Of a stretch of 64,000 nucleotides of DNA, positions 45,336 to 57,844 are shown one piece after another. Where the stretch lies: the NCBI GenBank assembly GCA_051294375.1, contig CM119263.1, positions 3,924,161 through 3,988,160 on the forward strand, given 5' to 3'. The position numbers and the translations under genes were made by a program. The stretch is from Paraspadella gotoi. Its lineage: Eukaryota; Chaetognatha. Numbering within the stretch: position 1 is the stretch's first letter; each line of letters begins with the position of its first letter. The notes beneath the pieces are model-generated. The model was given only the letters and a program-made list of their open reading frames with translations. It searched no databases and was not told where the DNA came from.

Positions 45336-48300
45336 ATAGACGGAGGACCGCAGAGACCCTGTAGCAAAAGAAAACTCATAATTGAAATCATATTAGGTAT
45401 AATTAAATGTAGTCAATAAGAGTAGTGTATTACTTCGAACTCAGGCATAGTACAATTTTGCGAGATATAATTGTTATATCAATCGCGAGAATTCATGTTC
45501 ATGTATTTGAAGTTTTTAATGTTTTAATGCAATGCAATTTCCGAGTGTTGATACGTACGTAATATCATTCGAACAGTTTAAACGATTTATTTAGATTACA
45601 GAATTAGCACAGACAAACGAGCTGCACGTATCGTGTACTATCGACGAGACGACAAATGACGTCGACGATGACCGACGCACGAACGACGACGAAATCTTAC
45701 TGAGCACAATTAAATTAGTTTTGCGTGATACTGCAAGTGTGCGGAGCCAATATCATCGTCGTCTGTTCATTTGTGACAATATTGGGTTGTAAAATTGTGA
45801 ACTAACGAAAAAACAAAACATTTTTGGAGATCAAACACTCTTAATATAGAGAAAGTTTATTATATTTATTAATTAAATTACCCGCTATGATCGTGCGAGT
45901 GGAAATGAGCTTCAATATAGCGGAAAATACACAAACGGAAAAGTCATATTTACTTGAAGAATTTACTTATATTTGTAGTCGGCATTGCCTAGGTTCACTC
46001 CCCCGGAGAATGCATGCACTGTTCAGTTGTGACCACGCCAAGTCAACTCTTTTTCCCTCACACGAACCCGAAGTTGGCTTTCATTCGTTTCACGTGGAGC
46101 TCAAAAGCTCCATCAAGCTCATGACCACTAGGTACACTGATCCTTCTTGGTGCTTCGGGAATTCATTCCCAAACCGGGCCGGGGTCCTACACCCTGCGGA
46201 AGGCGTGGGAGGACGGCCCGTTTCTTCAACAGATCCTTTCCGCTCCATCATTGGTTGGAGCATCGAGAGCGGACTGCGGGCAAACCCTCTAGAGGACCCC
46301 TGTGTCCTTTCCAAGTCCCTCCAGGTGGTGACTCCCCTCTTTGCACGTTCCTTCATGTGCGAGCATGCGTCAAAGATTGTTGGTGGGGTTTTTAAAGGGA
46401 GTGAGATAAATTGTATATATTAAGATAAACCAGGAAAAATTGAGTACGTTAAGCTGCATCTTCAGAGTCTTCTTGCGACAGATATGAGCGGGAGGTCTTC
46501 TTGACTCTTGGAGAAATAACGTCGAACAACTATAAATAAATAGATTTTAGCTTTGATATCTAGATGAGTTGGGATATTTATAGACAGATTCTCGACTATT
46601 ACGTAATTAAAAAGATATATGAAATAATAGAAGAATGCGACCTATTTAAGTGAATTGTTTGAGTGGAGGTTAGTTCTTGCATTTAAAACTAATAATACTT
46701 GTATATTGGTATCATTACCAGCGAGGATATCTCTGGAAATTGTCTCTATCATTAAATGAGTATAGAGCGCAATCTGGCAGGTAGAGAGAGTGCGCAAGCA
46801 AGACTTTCATATGTCTATGGAATATATTAACAACTCACTATATCTTAACAACCCAGGGAACAGGTTGCCACGGGAATTTTCGATTTATTTGTTCTCATAT
46901 TTGCTATCTATATTGTTATATGAGGTGGCTACCGCTCATTGTTGCGACCAAACTCCTCACGCGCAAGTTTAAGAGCGCATACGTGCAATCATTTTACGCT
47001 GTCTCCTCAGTGCTTGACCCTGACAAATTATCTCATTGCCAGTTGACCCAATCATTACTGCAGTTGACCAAATTAATGTCAGCTTGACCAACTATATCTC
47101 TGTTACACTGTCACTACTTCTGACTCTCATCTATCTCATATCTCTCCAAGTTCTGTCCAAACTATATGACCTTGTTTTCTTGTTCTTACTCTCCTGTTTT
47201 CCTCCATCCCTATCTCCTTACCTTCATTCTCTACCGAGGCTACCACTGTCGGATGTATATAACGCCTGCCACGCATACCGAACCTCTGCCGGGGAGACAA
47301 TAACGAGATGGAGGTAAAGGCAGAAAATTTCGCACACTATCTACCACAGGACCAAGACTCCGGCATCATTTTGATTTGTCGTTTTAACCATAGGCGTGTT
47401 TTGGCAATTTTTTCGAGCCTTATATTAAACAATATACTTATAGCGACAAGTTCATTCCATTCTTCATGTGTCTCGTGCTTCTATCGCTCTCAAATCACCC
47501 ACCAAACTCTCATTCTCATCAGCGGCCATTTGGCTGCCCTCTGCGAGGCTCAATGCTATATATACTCGGCGCATCTACGCAGGCCAGACGCCAAAAGGTC
47601 CGGGGTATATCTAGCCCAGGTGGCCGAGATCCTAAGACGAGTGTTTTAGAAAGGCATGAGAAGTGGCAGCGCCTTGAATCCCACCTCGCCATATATCTAT
47701 TCCGGCTGCTCTTATCTATCAATTGCCTTGATTCCGTTATCAATATTATTTACTTTAAGGTTGTAATCTGAGAGTTCGCTCGCAGCTCCGTTGGATACTC
47801 CGGGGCTGATGCTGTACTAGAAAATAAACCAGCAAGAGAATCACAAGAAGAGTAACTAGTACTATCGGTCTTCATTGGTTCCGCGAGTACTGTCGCCCGT
47901 AGGACATTCCAAATCAACACTGTACACAATCAAACAATAAGCTTTCAGGCGACATGCCTCAATCCACCTGGCATTTGTCCCTGAGACTTTAGCCGCCCAC
48001 GTAACGCCACAGTGGATTGGTATAACAGAGTTATTAAGTCACATTTCTGCGACTTTATATTTAAGGACATCGGACTGATGAGTTAGCTGTATATAAAATT
48101 ATTATTATATTAAAATTAAATTAATTAATTAATTAATCGCAGTCACTTTTTACATTATATTAATTTTTTTGTATGGCAGATCCGACATTGTTTTGCTGCC
48201 AAATCTGGTTTTGGTATTCTTTGTGCACTTCGCTGCACCGATTAAATCGATGTAAAAACAAACCGTTGAAGAGACAGTAATTAATTGTTTGTGTTAGTGA

Positions 48301-48734
48301 CAGAACCTCATTCAATATAACAGTGTTACTGCGGTTAAACGCCACTGTCCTCTATAAATGCTAAGGGACTAGTCGGGCTAGAACCCCAGTACCCTTGGCT
48401 CTTGGAGGTCGACCGAGTTACTTCTTGGCGTTCGGTTCACCAATGGGCCGCACGAGTTCTCGTATTCGTTTGTGATCAAACGAGCGGCGCCCCCATATAG
48501 ATCACGCACTTTGTAGAGGGATACTATATATTATATCTATTGTTTGATCGCGAGACGAGTTATGTTGTAGTATGAGTGTACACGCAGGCGGCTAGAGAGC
48601 GTATGATTGTCAAGTAAGCGCTTGATAATTATTCAAGTGAGTAGTGAGAACGCCCAACGGGGGGGAATAACAGAAATTTACGGTCAAATTAGCATCACAT
48701 AATTTTATCTAAGTTCAGTACATTTCCATGGCAC
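45336..48734. other. Segment with no V homology, no confident gene
   Basis: About 3.4 kb of mixed composition interrupts V copy 3. It includes a (GAC)-like stretch near 45,645-45,695, a GC-richer island at 45,990-46,400, AATTAATTAATT near 48,120 and many short ORFs. The ends show no inverted repeat and no target duplication that I can find. It could be a low-quality gap fill, a transposon remnant or unique sequence. Confidence 0.5.
45887..46423 (+). CDS. Unrecognised ORF, 178 codons, doubtful
   Basis: This is the only reading frame above 150 codons in the window with a mixed, non-repetitive amino-acid composition. It spans a locally GC-richer island. I see no signal peptide, membrane segment or domain. 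Part of it (46,120-46,330) resembles a stretch at 63,437-63,590, which argues for a dispersed repeat rather than a host gene. An 88-codon ORF lies on the opposite strand. I keep it only as a low-confidence entry. Confidence 0.12.
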   Translation: MIVRVEMSFNIAENTQTEKSYLLEEFTYICSRHCLGSLPRRMHALFSCDHAKSTLFPSHEPEVGFHSFHVELKSSIKLMTTRYTDPSWCFGNSFPNRAGVLHPAEGVGGRPVSSTDPFRSIIGWSIESGLRANPLEDPCVLSKSLQVVTPLFARSFMCEHASKIVGGVFKGSEINCIY

Positions 48735-48841
48735 AGCCGGGTGCCTGTGATGCCCATTGGATGAGGGCATCAAACTGTTGGCTTTGGAGTTCCGACCTCA
48801 GTAAAGACTCCATCACTGGCTGGGGCGGTTACCGTAGGACA
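48735..48841 (+). repeat. Module V, copy 3, middle fragment
   Basis: It matches 44,785-44,885 through GCCTGTGATGCCCATTGG, GAGGGCATCAAACT and CTCCATCACTGGCTG. Confidence 0.82.
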
Positions 48842-48866
48842 NNNNNNNNNNNNNNNNNNNNNNNNN
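48842..48866. other. Assembly gap, 25 N, inside V copy 3
   Basis: Exactly 25 N. In copy 2 the two flanks are contiguous (GGACATCTACAGATGAATG at about 44,879), so little or nothing is missing. Confidence 1.
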
Positions 48867-49690
48867 TCTACAGATGAATGATAATCAAGCATATGTTTGA
48901 TACATGCAAACATTATGAGGTCCACGAAAGAAAGTGATTGCCACTACCGGGAACTTCTCGGTTCTTCTTTTATTTTCTTATTTATTATTTTTCTTTTCAC
49001 TTTAGTTTCTCAAGTTGTATGCGACTTTTTTTTCCGTCTGTTTTTATTCCCACTTCTGTCGGTTTTAAATCGGATTTTTTTTTCTTTTTTTTTTATTCTT
49101 TCTTTTTTTTGTTTTAAACGGCCTTCAAATGTTTTCTTTTTCGGATTTAAATCGCACAAAAAAAAATTTAATGTCCATAGAAAATGTTTTCCACTTGAAG
49201 GAAAATGAAGAGGGAAGGGAGAGAGAAGAAAGAGAGAGAGAGAGAGAGAGAGAGATGAGACGAGAGAGAAGGAGAGAGAGAGAGAGACGCCGAGAACTGA
49301 GAGGGGAAAAGGTTTTTTCCGGCGAGCGCGCCATTAAAACGACGCTAGATCCATTTCCGGCGCCGGAATTTGAATTTTATTCAAAAACTCGTTGGCAGAG
49401 TCGAGATGGCGTTTGTTCTCACGAGAGGGGAAAACTGTGAGTAAGAACAAACAGAAAGATCGGTAGAAAAGAGGATGAGAGAGAGAGAGATAAGAGAGAG
49501 ATGAGGAGGGAGAGAGAGAAGAGATGATGTGAGAGAGAGAGAGAGAGAGAGAGATAGAAAGAAGCAGAGAGGAGAGAAGAGAGAGATAGTGAGAACGCGA
49601 GAGAGAGAAGAGAGATGAGAGAATTGAAAACCGAATGACAGATTGACACCCAATTAGATTCAACACCAAACAGATAGACGGACGGGACTA
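48867..49690 (+). repeat. Module V, copy 3, last fragment
   Basis: It follows copy 1 from 42,607: TGCCACTACCGG (48,939), GA-rich block (49,215-49,290), GAACTGAGAGGGG, GTCGAGATGGCGTTTGTTC (about 49,399) and a second GA block (49,475-49,620). No gene is seen. Confidence 0.85.
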
Positions 49691-49852
49691 AATCCAAACA
49701 AACGAACTGACAACGCAGATCTTTCCCCACTGACCCTGACTCGTTCCCCTCTCGCTTTTCTCTTTTTCGCCTCCGAAAATAAGATTTCGTCGTCGCTAAT
49801 TCCAGAAATTGAGGTCTTCATTTCTCAGAAATCCCGATTTGGTCCTTGAACC
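49691..49852. other. Short unique spacer between modules V and E
   Basis: About 160 bases with no partner elsewhere in the window and no gene. Confidence 0.5.
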
Positions 49853-51506
49853 TTCGAGGAGGTCATCCTCGTTCGCTTCCAAAGGATTTTCACTGGATTT
49901 TTTCTTTCGGGAAATTTCTTTTTTTTTCTTAATAATCTTTTTTTTTATTTTTTTCCCTTTTTTTTTATTTTCCTTTTTTTTTGCATTATCTTCTTCTGTC
50001 TTTAACTATAACTATTTTTTATGAAATTGGTACAACCAATATAAAAATTATCCATTCATTTAATAAATAAGCTATCTTGCCCCTGACTTTGGACAGGCTT
50101 TGGTGGTTTAAGGCCTCCATCACTCTTACAAGATAATGACATAGCAGGTCCCTGCTTATATTATTTTTTTCCCTGTTTTTATTCTCTATTTTCTTTTTTC
50201 CTTAATAATTCAGTTTTTTTTTTTCTTTATTCCAAATCTAAATTTAAAAAAGCACAACTTTCACTCGCGCGACGAGAAAGTGATCACCAATCAACTCCCG
50301 CCGAGAGAAAAGACAAAAGGGCAACGACTTATCCTCACAAGTTGTGAGTCACAACAACTAGTGAAGACATCTGCGGGAGAAACGGAGGAACTTTTCACCA
50401 AAATATCCTAGGAAGATAGTATATATATCTTGTATATACATATTGTATATCCTGTATATAGTATATATATCTTGAACTACAAGTTGACTTTGCCCAATTA
50501 TTTTGGGAAGATTTATTTCTAAAATGAATCGACAGTCAGAGGATCTCTTATTAAACGGAAAATTGAAATAATATCCTTTTGATATCGTTATCATTTTTCG
50601 CCACCACTAGAGTAACAAAAAAGCAAAAAAAAAAAAGCAGAAAAAAGCAAAAAAGAAAAAGAAAAAACTCAGATGACGCGGCGTGGCGCCAAAAGACGCC
50701 AAAGGGCGCGAACGGTCGACCCGGAAATCTTGTCTTCCTTTTTTTTTTCGCTAGAGAGATGGCGAGAGAGAAGTCGAGAGAGATGGCGAGAGATTGTGGA
50801 AGGGGCATGAAAATTTGGGATGTAGAGGGGGACAGGGAGGGATGTGGAGGAGAAGCGAGCACGAGAGAAAGCCGAGGGTCGATGCCCGATTTGAATTGAG
50901 TTCGACTCCAAAAGATAATTTTTTGGGATTCAACTTTCACCCTGGAAGACTCCTCAGTCATCACTGTTGCGTGAACTTGTGAGAACTTTCACGCTGTGTC
51001 TCGAATTCTTTGCCTCAACTCTCGGGGATTCAGGAGATTTCGAACGTAGGCTCGTAGAGGATGGAATTCTTTAACGTGGAAAGAATGTACATCTCTAGTG
51101 TGTTTAATTACCACGATTTTTCGTTCATAACTTCGTTCATCGATTCGTTCATCAAATATTCATCACTTCTAAATACAAGACAAAGAGGCATAGAAAATAA
51201 TAAACATTTTCTACAGTAGAAACGACGGTTCCATACGTTAGAATATTTTCCCATATCTCAGTTTTTTATAATTTATTCTTATTATTTTTTATTACGTATT
51301 TAGTTTACATTCTTATTTATTATTATTATTTTTCTCATTACTCCTAATTAAATTCTCTCGACACGAATTAAAATTAACTTTCACGTGACTCATCGTCTCA
51401 CGTTTCACTCTCGCTAATTCCCAAGTAATTCGTCGAAAGCTTCACGTGAAAATGATAAATTGAGGAAAGGAAGAAGGGGAAGAGAAAGACACATCGGAGA
51501 CAGATG

Positions 51507-51547
51507 AATGAGAGAGAGAGAGAGAGAGAAGAGAGCAGAGAGAGAGA

Positions 51548-51591
<44 letters not shown>

Positions 51592-51808
51592 AGAAAGAGA
51601 GTAAGAGAGAGTGAAAGAAGAAAGAAAGAGAAGAAAGAAAGAAGCAAGAAGAAGAAAGAAAGAAAGAAAGAAAGAAGAAAGAAAGAAAGAGAACGAAGAG
51701 AAGGATAAGAAGAAAGGAAGAAGAAGAGCAGAGAGTGACAGAGTGAGGAGGAGAGAATGGAGTATATATATATGTAAGAAAGAAAGAAAGAAAGAAAGAA
51801 AGAAAAAG

Positions 51809-51846
<38 letters not shown>

Positions 51847-51880
51847 AAGAAAGAGAAAGAAAGAAAGAAAGAGAGGGACG
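51507..51880. repeat. Purine-rich block, (GA)n and (GAAA)n
   Basis: (GA)n at 51,507-51,600, then GAAA/AAGA words to about 51,720, a short break, then GAAA and GA again from 51,778. ORFs here are Lys/Glu/Arg or Ser/Leu/Phe runs. Confidence 0.92.
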
Positions 51881-52187
51881 TTACTTTTTTCTTGTTCTTC
51901 CTCTTTATTTATGTTGATTAGTTTTTCTTTCGCTACCTTCAAGCGAATTATTTTCCTCTCATGGATTCATGTGACTGCAACAGAAGAAAACTTATCCCAA
52001 TAATTTCTTTAGCTCAAAGAATTTTTCTCACAACATAATTTCTTTCTTTTGTGGAAATTTCCTTAATTTTCTCACGTTCGGTCACGTGATCTCACTCTCT
52101 CCCGCTCGACTTCATTTTTTTCAGGTGACATCTGGGACCAAAAGTCAATGTCTTTGTTTTGTTGTTCAACCATGAAACTTTTTATCG

Positions 52188-52222
52188 GATGGCGGTGGCG
52201 GCGGCGGCGGCGGCGGCGGCAA
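52188..52222. repeat. (GGC)n triplet repeat
   Basis: About 11 GGC triplets. The copy in E2 at 56,138-56,172 has extra G insertions. Confidence 0.95.
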
Positions 52223-52346
52223 CTAATTACCACCTGCATTCGACGCCACTAATAGTCAATGCTCATTGCTCCTTGCAACTTTTCCCTATTCACTGATGGT
52301 CGACTTTTTCATCAATTGCAGAATGAACTGAATCGCATCGGGTTTC

Positions 52347-52462
52347 TGCCGCCTATTGCCAAATTCCATCTACCGCCATCTGCCGCACGCCATCTGCCGC
52401 CTATTGCCGCATTCCGTCTGCCGCCATTTGCCACTAGCAATCTGCCGTCTGCTGTTTGCGCT
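52347..52462. repeat. Degenerate CTGCCGCCAT-type minisatellite
   Basis: Variants of CTGCCGCC(A/T)(T/A)T(T/C)GCC repeat about eight times. They recur in E2 at about 56,308-56,425. Confidence 0.8.
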
Positions 52463-52763
52463 TCTTTTTCTTTCAGTTTCATCGTTCAAGAAAAAAAGCA
52501 CAACAACAACAATAACAACAAAAGTCAGAAGACCACAACCAATTTCTAGTTTGGTGGCGCTGGAATCGACTGACCCTTTTTTGCCCGATCGTTTAACCTT
52601 TCGCAGAATGCCCGCCCTGTGTCACCACATCGATCCCATTGTTTAACCTTTCACCGAATGATCAAATCCAAAGTGAGACGGTTTCACTTTTCGCAGAGTG
52701 ACTTCATTCAATGTTCCAGTTGGCCTTATATTCCGAAAACGCTCAATTTCATCCTAAATTCTG

Positions 52764-52940
52764 AATTAGGTAAACATTTTTTTGGTTAAAAATTAGGCAG
52801 AAGGTTAGGGTTAGGAATTAGATTAAGGATTAATTTATGGATTAGGTTTAGGATTAGGATTAGGTTCAGGATTATGTTGATTTTCAGGATTAAGGTTAGA
52901 GATTAAGGGGTAACAAATTAAAAACCATGCTTAGGTTAAA
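52764..52940. repeat. Degenerate TTAGG-like repeat in E1
   Basis: Words such as TTAGG, TTAGGG, TTAGGAT and TTAAGG recur on the + strand with uneven spacing. They recur in E2 at 56,752-56,935. Confidence 0.6.
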
Positions 52941-53141
52941 TATTTAGTTTAATATTAAATAAATTTAAAGAGTAACAAATATGGGGCGCTTTGGGAAAAG
53001 AGGTCCCGACAGGTTAACCTTCGAATGGTTTCGCTTTTTTATTTTCCATTCGCTTCCCTTTTCCCTTTAGTTGCTCTTTTATTAACCGCTCGCATTAAAG
53101 TCAGCCATGTTCTTTCCTTTTCCCCCACTCTCTCCCATGGT

Positions 53142-53143
<2 letters not shown>

Positions 53144-53181
<38 letters not shown>

Positions 53182-53345
53182 CTCTTTCTCTTCCCTCTCA
53201 TGGTTTGTTTGTGGCTCTCTCTCTCTCTTCTCTCGTCTCTCTCTCTCTCTCTCCTCTCTTCTCTCTCTCTTTTGCTTCTTTCTCTCTCTGCTCTGCTCTC
53301 TCACTCTCGTCTCTCTCCTCTCTCTCCTCTCTCTCTCTCTCGCTC
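53144..53345. repeat. (CT)n block in E1
   Basis: About 200 bases of CT with short interruptions, including CATGGTTTGTTT twice. The E2 copy is at 57,157-57,385. Confidence 0.92.
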
Positions 53346-53633
53346 ATGGGTTTTGTTTGTCCTCTCTAAGATGGGATTGGTCCGTTTCCCTTTTGTTTCC
53401 CCCGTATTTTTTTTCTTCCTCTGGCGGCAGAGAGAAGAAAAGTTTTCGCGGTTTATGTCGACTGGTAATTTCCGTGTCCCGGTCCATTACCTTCGGTTAC
53501 ACCTCTTTTGCCTTCTCCTTCCCCTCCTCCTCTTCCTCCTCCTCTTCCTCCTCCTCCTTCTCCTCCTTCTTCTCCTCATCAAGTTAAAAAAAATCCCCAG
53601 ATTTTTTACACCTTCCCAAAGTCGTTCGCTTTT

Positions 53634-53665
<32 letters not shown>

Positions 53666-53685
53666 AAAAAGCAGAAGAGATACTC

Positions 53686-56600
53686 TTCGAGGAGGTTATC
53701 CTCGTTCGCTTTCCCGGATTTTCACTGGATTTGTTTCTTTCGGAGAAATTTTTTGTTTTTTCTTAATAACTCTTTTATTTTTTTTCCCTTTATAATTTTA
53801 TTTTCGCTTTTTTTTTTTTGCGATTATCTTCTTTCTGTCTTTAACTATAACTATTTTTTAGTGAAATGGGTGACAACCATGATAAAAATTATCCATCATT
53901 TAATAAATAAGGCATCTTGGCCCCTGACTTTGGACAGGTTTGGTGGTTTAACTGCCATCACTCTTGACAAGATAATTGACATATGCAGGTCCCTGCTTAT
54001 ATTATTTTTTCCCTGTTTGGTTTATTCTCTATTTTTCTGTTTTTCCCTTAATAAGTGTCAGTTTTTTTTTTTCTTTATTCCAAATTAAATTTAGAAAAGC
54101 ACAAACTTTCACTCGCAGCGAACGAGGAAGTGATCACAATCAACTCACCGCCGAGAGAAAGAGACAAAAGGGAACGACTTTATCCTCACAAGTTGTGAGT
54201 CACAACAACTAGTGAAGACATCTGCGGGAAGAAACGGAGGAGACTTTTCACAAAAAATATCCTGAAGTAGTATATATATCTTGTATATACATATTGTATA
54301 ATCCTGTAATATAGTATAATTAGATCTTGAACTACAAGTTGGACTTTGCCCAATTTTTTTTGGAAAATTTTTCTAAAATGAATCGACAGTCAGAGGATCG
54401 TCTTTATTAAACGGAGAAATTGAAATAATATCGCTTTTGATATCGTTATCGATTTTTCCGCCAACCACTAGAGTAAAGCAAAAAAGGCAAAAAAAAAAAG
54501 CAGAAAAAAAAGCAAAAAAATCAAAGAGAAAAAACTCAGATGACGCGGCGTGGGGGGGGGCGCAAAAAGCGCCAAAGGCGCGAACGGTGCGACCCGGAAA
54601 TCTTGTCTTCCTTTTTTTTTCGCTAGAGAGATGGGCGAGAGAGAAGTCGAGAGAGATGGCGAAGATTGTGGAGGGGGCATGAAATTTGGGATGTAGAGGG
54701 GGAACCGGGCGGGATGTGGAGGAGAAGCGAGCACGAGAGAGAAGCCGAGGGTCGATGGCCCGATTTGGGATGAGTTCGACTCCAAAAGATAATTTTTGGG
54801 ATTCACTTTCACCGCTGGAAGACTCTCAGTCATCACTGTTTGCGTGAACCTTGTGAAAACTGAACTTTCACGCTGTGTCTCGAAATTCTTTGCCTCAACT
54901 CTCGGGATTCAGGAGATTTCGGGAAGTAGGCTTCGTAGAGGATGGATCTTTAACGTGGAAAGAATGTACATCTCTAGATGTGTTTAATTACAACGGATGT
55001 TTCGTTCATGAACTTCGTTCATGCGATTCGTTCTCAAATATGTCGATGCAGCTTCTTAATACAGAGAAAGAGGCATAGAAAATAAAATAAACATTTTCTA
55101 CAGTAGAAACGACGGTTCCATACGTTAGATATTTTCCGCATATCTCAGTTTTCTTTAATAGATTTATTCTTATTAATTTTTTATTACGTTATTTAGTTTA
55201 ACATTTCTTATTATTATTATTAATTTTTCTCATTACTCCTAATTAAATTCTCTCGACACGAATTTAAAATTACTTTCCCACGTGACTGCATCGTCTCACG
55301 TTTCACTGCTCAGCTAATTCCCAAGTCAATTAGTCGAAAGCTTCACGTATGAAAAATGATAAATTGAGGAAAAGGAAGAAGGGGAAGAGAAAGACACATC
55401 GGAGACAGATGAATGAGAGAGAGAGAGAGAGAGAAGAGAAAGAAAGAGAGAGAGAAGAAGAGAGAGAGAGAGGAGAGAGAAGAGAGAGGAGAGAGAGGGA
55501 GAGAGAAAGAGATGTAAGACGAGAGTGAAAGAAGAAAGAAGAGAGAAGAAGGAGAAGAAGAAGAGGAAGAAAGAGAAGAAAGAAAGAAAGAAGAAAGAAA
55601 TGAAAGAGAACGGAAGAGAAGGAGAAGAAAGGAGAAGAAGAGCAGAGAGTGACAGAGTGAGGAGGAGAGAATGGAGTATATATATATGTAAGAAAGGAAA
55701 GAAAGAAAGGAAAAAGGAGAAGAGAGAGAGAGAAGAAAGAGAAGAGAGAAGATGTAGGAGAAAGAGAGAAGAAACGGAGCTTCGTTCTATCAGGGCGCAG
55801 GATTGTTTTATGTTGATTGTTTTTTCTTTGCGCTACCTTCAAGCGAATTATTTTCCTCTCCGATGGGATTGCATGGTGACTGCAAAAGAAGAAAACTTAT
55901 GCCCAATAAATTTCTTTAGCCTCAAAGAATTTTTCTCACAACATAATTTCCCTTTGCCTTTGTGGAAATTTCCTTACGTTTATAGTGTCACTTTCACTCG
56001 ACGATTTAGGCACGTGATCTCACTCTCGTCGCACATGAATTAAGCCGCTCGACTTCAATTTTTTTCAAGGTGACATCTGGGGACCAAAAGTCAATGTCTT
56101 TTGTTTTGTTTGTTCAAGCCATGAAACTTTTTATCGGATGGCGGTGGCGGCGGGCGGCGGGCGGCGGCGGCCAACTAATTAACCACCTGCATTCGACGCC
56201 ACTTAAATAGTCATGCTGATTGCTCCCTTGCAACTTTTCCACTATTCACTGATGGTGCGACTTTTTCATCAAATTGCGAATGAACTGGGAATAGCATAAG
56301 GGTTTCCTGCCGCCTATTGCCAAAATTCCATCTATAGCCGGCCATCTGCCGGCACGCCATCTGCCGGCCGTATTGCCAGCATGTCCGTCCTGCCGCCATT
56401 TGCCACTAGCAATCTGCCGTCGTGCTGTTGTGCGCGCTTCTTTTCTTTCAGTTTCATCGTGTCAAGAAAAAAGCGACAACAAGCAAACCGATAACAACAA
56501 AAGTCAGAAGACCACAAGGACGCAATTTCTAGTTTGGTGGCGCTGGATCGACTGACCGATTTTTTGCCCGATCGTTTAAAGCCTTTCGCAGAATGCCCGC

Positions 56601-57170
56601 CCTGTGTCACCACATGATCATTGTCTTAACCCTTCCACCGAATGAGTCAAATCCAAAGTGAGAACGGTTTCACGTTTTCGGCAGAGTGACTTCGATTCAA
56701 TGTTCCAGTTGGCCTTATATTCCGAAAAGCGCTCATTTCCATCCTAGAATTCTGAATTAGGTAAAGGCATGGTTTTTGGTTAAAATTAGGCAGAGAGGTT
56801 AGGTTAGGAATTAGATTAAGGATTAATTTTGGATTAGGTTTAGGAATTAGGAATTAGGTTCAGGAATTATGTTGATTTTCAGGATTAAGGTTAGAGATTA
56901 AGGGGTAACAAATTAAAAACATTGGCTTAGGTGTAAATATTTAGTTTAATATTAAATAAATTTTTAAAGAGTAAGCAAATATGGGGCGACCTTTGGGAAA
57001 AGAGGTTCCGGGACAGGTTAACCTTCGAATGGTTTCTGCTTTTTTATTTGTTCCATTCGCTTCCCTTTTCCCTTTAGTTTGCTCTTTTGATTAACCGCTC
57101 GCATTAAAGTCAGAGCCATGTTCTTTCCTTTTCCCTCCACTCTCTCCCATGGTTTGTTTCTCTCTCTGTT

Positions 57171-57207
<37 letters not shown>

Positions 57208-57347
57208 CTCTTTCTCTTCCCTCTCATGGTTTGTTTGTGGCTCTCTCTCTCTCTTCTCTCGTCTCTCTCTCTCTCTCTCCTCCTTCTCTCTCTCTTTTTG
57301 CTCTCATGGTTTGGTTGGTCTCTCTCTGCTCTGCTCTCTCACTCTCG

Positions 57348-57380
<33 letters not shown>

Positions 57381-57705
57381 GCTCATGGGTTTTGTTTGTC
57401 CTCTCTAAGATGGGATTGGTCCGTTTCCCTTTTGTTTCCCCCGTATTTTTTTTCTTTCCTCTGGAAGGCAGAGGAGAAGAAGTTTTCCGCGTTTTATGTC
57501 GACTGGTATCATTTCCGGTGTCCCCGGTCCATTAACCTTTCGGTTCACCTGCTTTTGGCCTTCTCGTTCCCCTCCTCCCTCCTCCTCCTCTTCCCTCCTC
57601 GCTCCTTCTCCCTCCTATTCTGTGCTCCTCATCAAGTTAAAAAAAAATCCCCAGATTTTTTAAGCAACCATCCCAAGAAGTCGTGTCGCTTTTTCTTTCT
57701 TTCTT
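53686..57705 (+). repeat. Module E, copy 2
   Basis: It repeats copy 1 from TTCGAGGAGG (53,686) to the CTTT tract before 57,705, about 190 bases longer. Most differences are one- or two-base insertions in copy 2, for example across 56,600-57,120 against 52,640-53,105. No gene is seen. The excess of insertions suggests uncorrected read sequence. Confidence 0.9.
56752..56935. repeat. Degenerate TTAGG-like repeat in E2
   Basis: Copy of 52,764-52,940. Confidence 0.6.
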
Positions 57706-57754
57706 ATATCTTTCTTTTCTTGTCTTATCTTTCCTTTTTTCTTTATCTTTTCTT

Positions 57755-57813
57755 TCTTCTTTATTTATTTATTTTTATTTATTTATTNNNNNNNNNNNNN
57801 NNNNNNNNNNNNT

Positions 57814-57844
<31 letters not shown>

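Larger units (their letters stand above)
49853..53685 (+). repeat. Module E, copy 1
   Basis: First copy of a head-to-tail duplication. Shared landmarks are TTCGAGGAGG (49,853), CTATAACTATTTTTTA (50,005), TATATATCTTGTATATACAT (about 50,420), GAAATCTTGTCTTCC (50,722), (GA)n (51,507-51,600), GCGAATTATTTTCCTCTC (51,943), (GGC)n (52,188-52,222), CTGCCGCCAT-like repeats (52,347-52,462), TTAGG-like repeats (52,764-52,940), (CT)n (53,144-53,345) and a (CTTT)n end. No gene is seen. Confidence 0.9.

Noticed and set aside
46056-46140. tRNA-like A and B boxes on the minus strand
   Set aside because: The boxes are about 67 bases apart, no stems pair well, and the similarity to 63,437-63,590 extends upstream of the supposed head.
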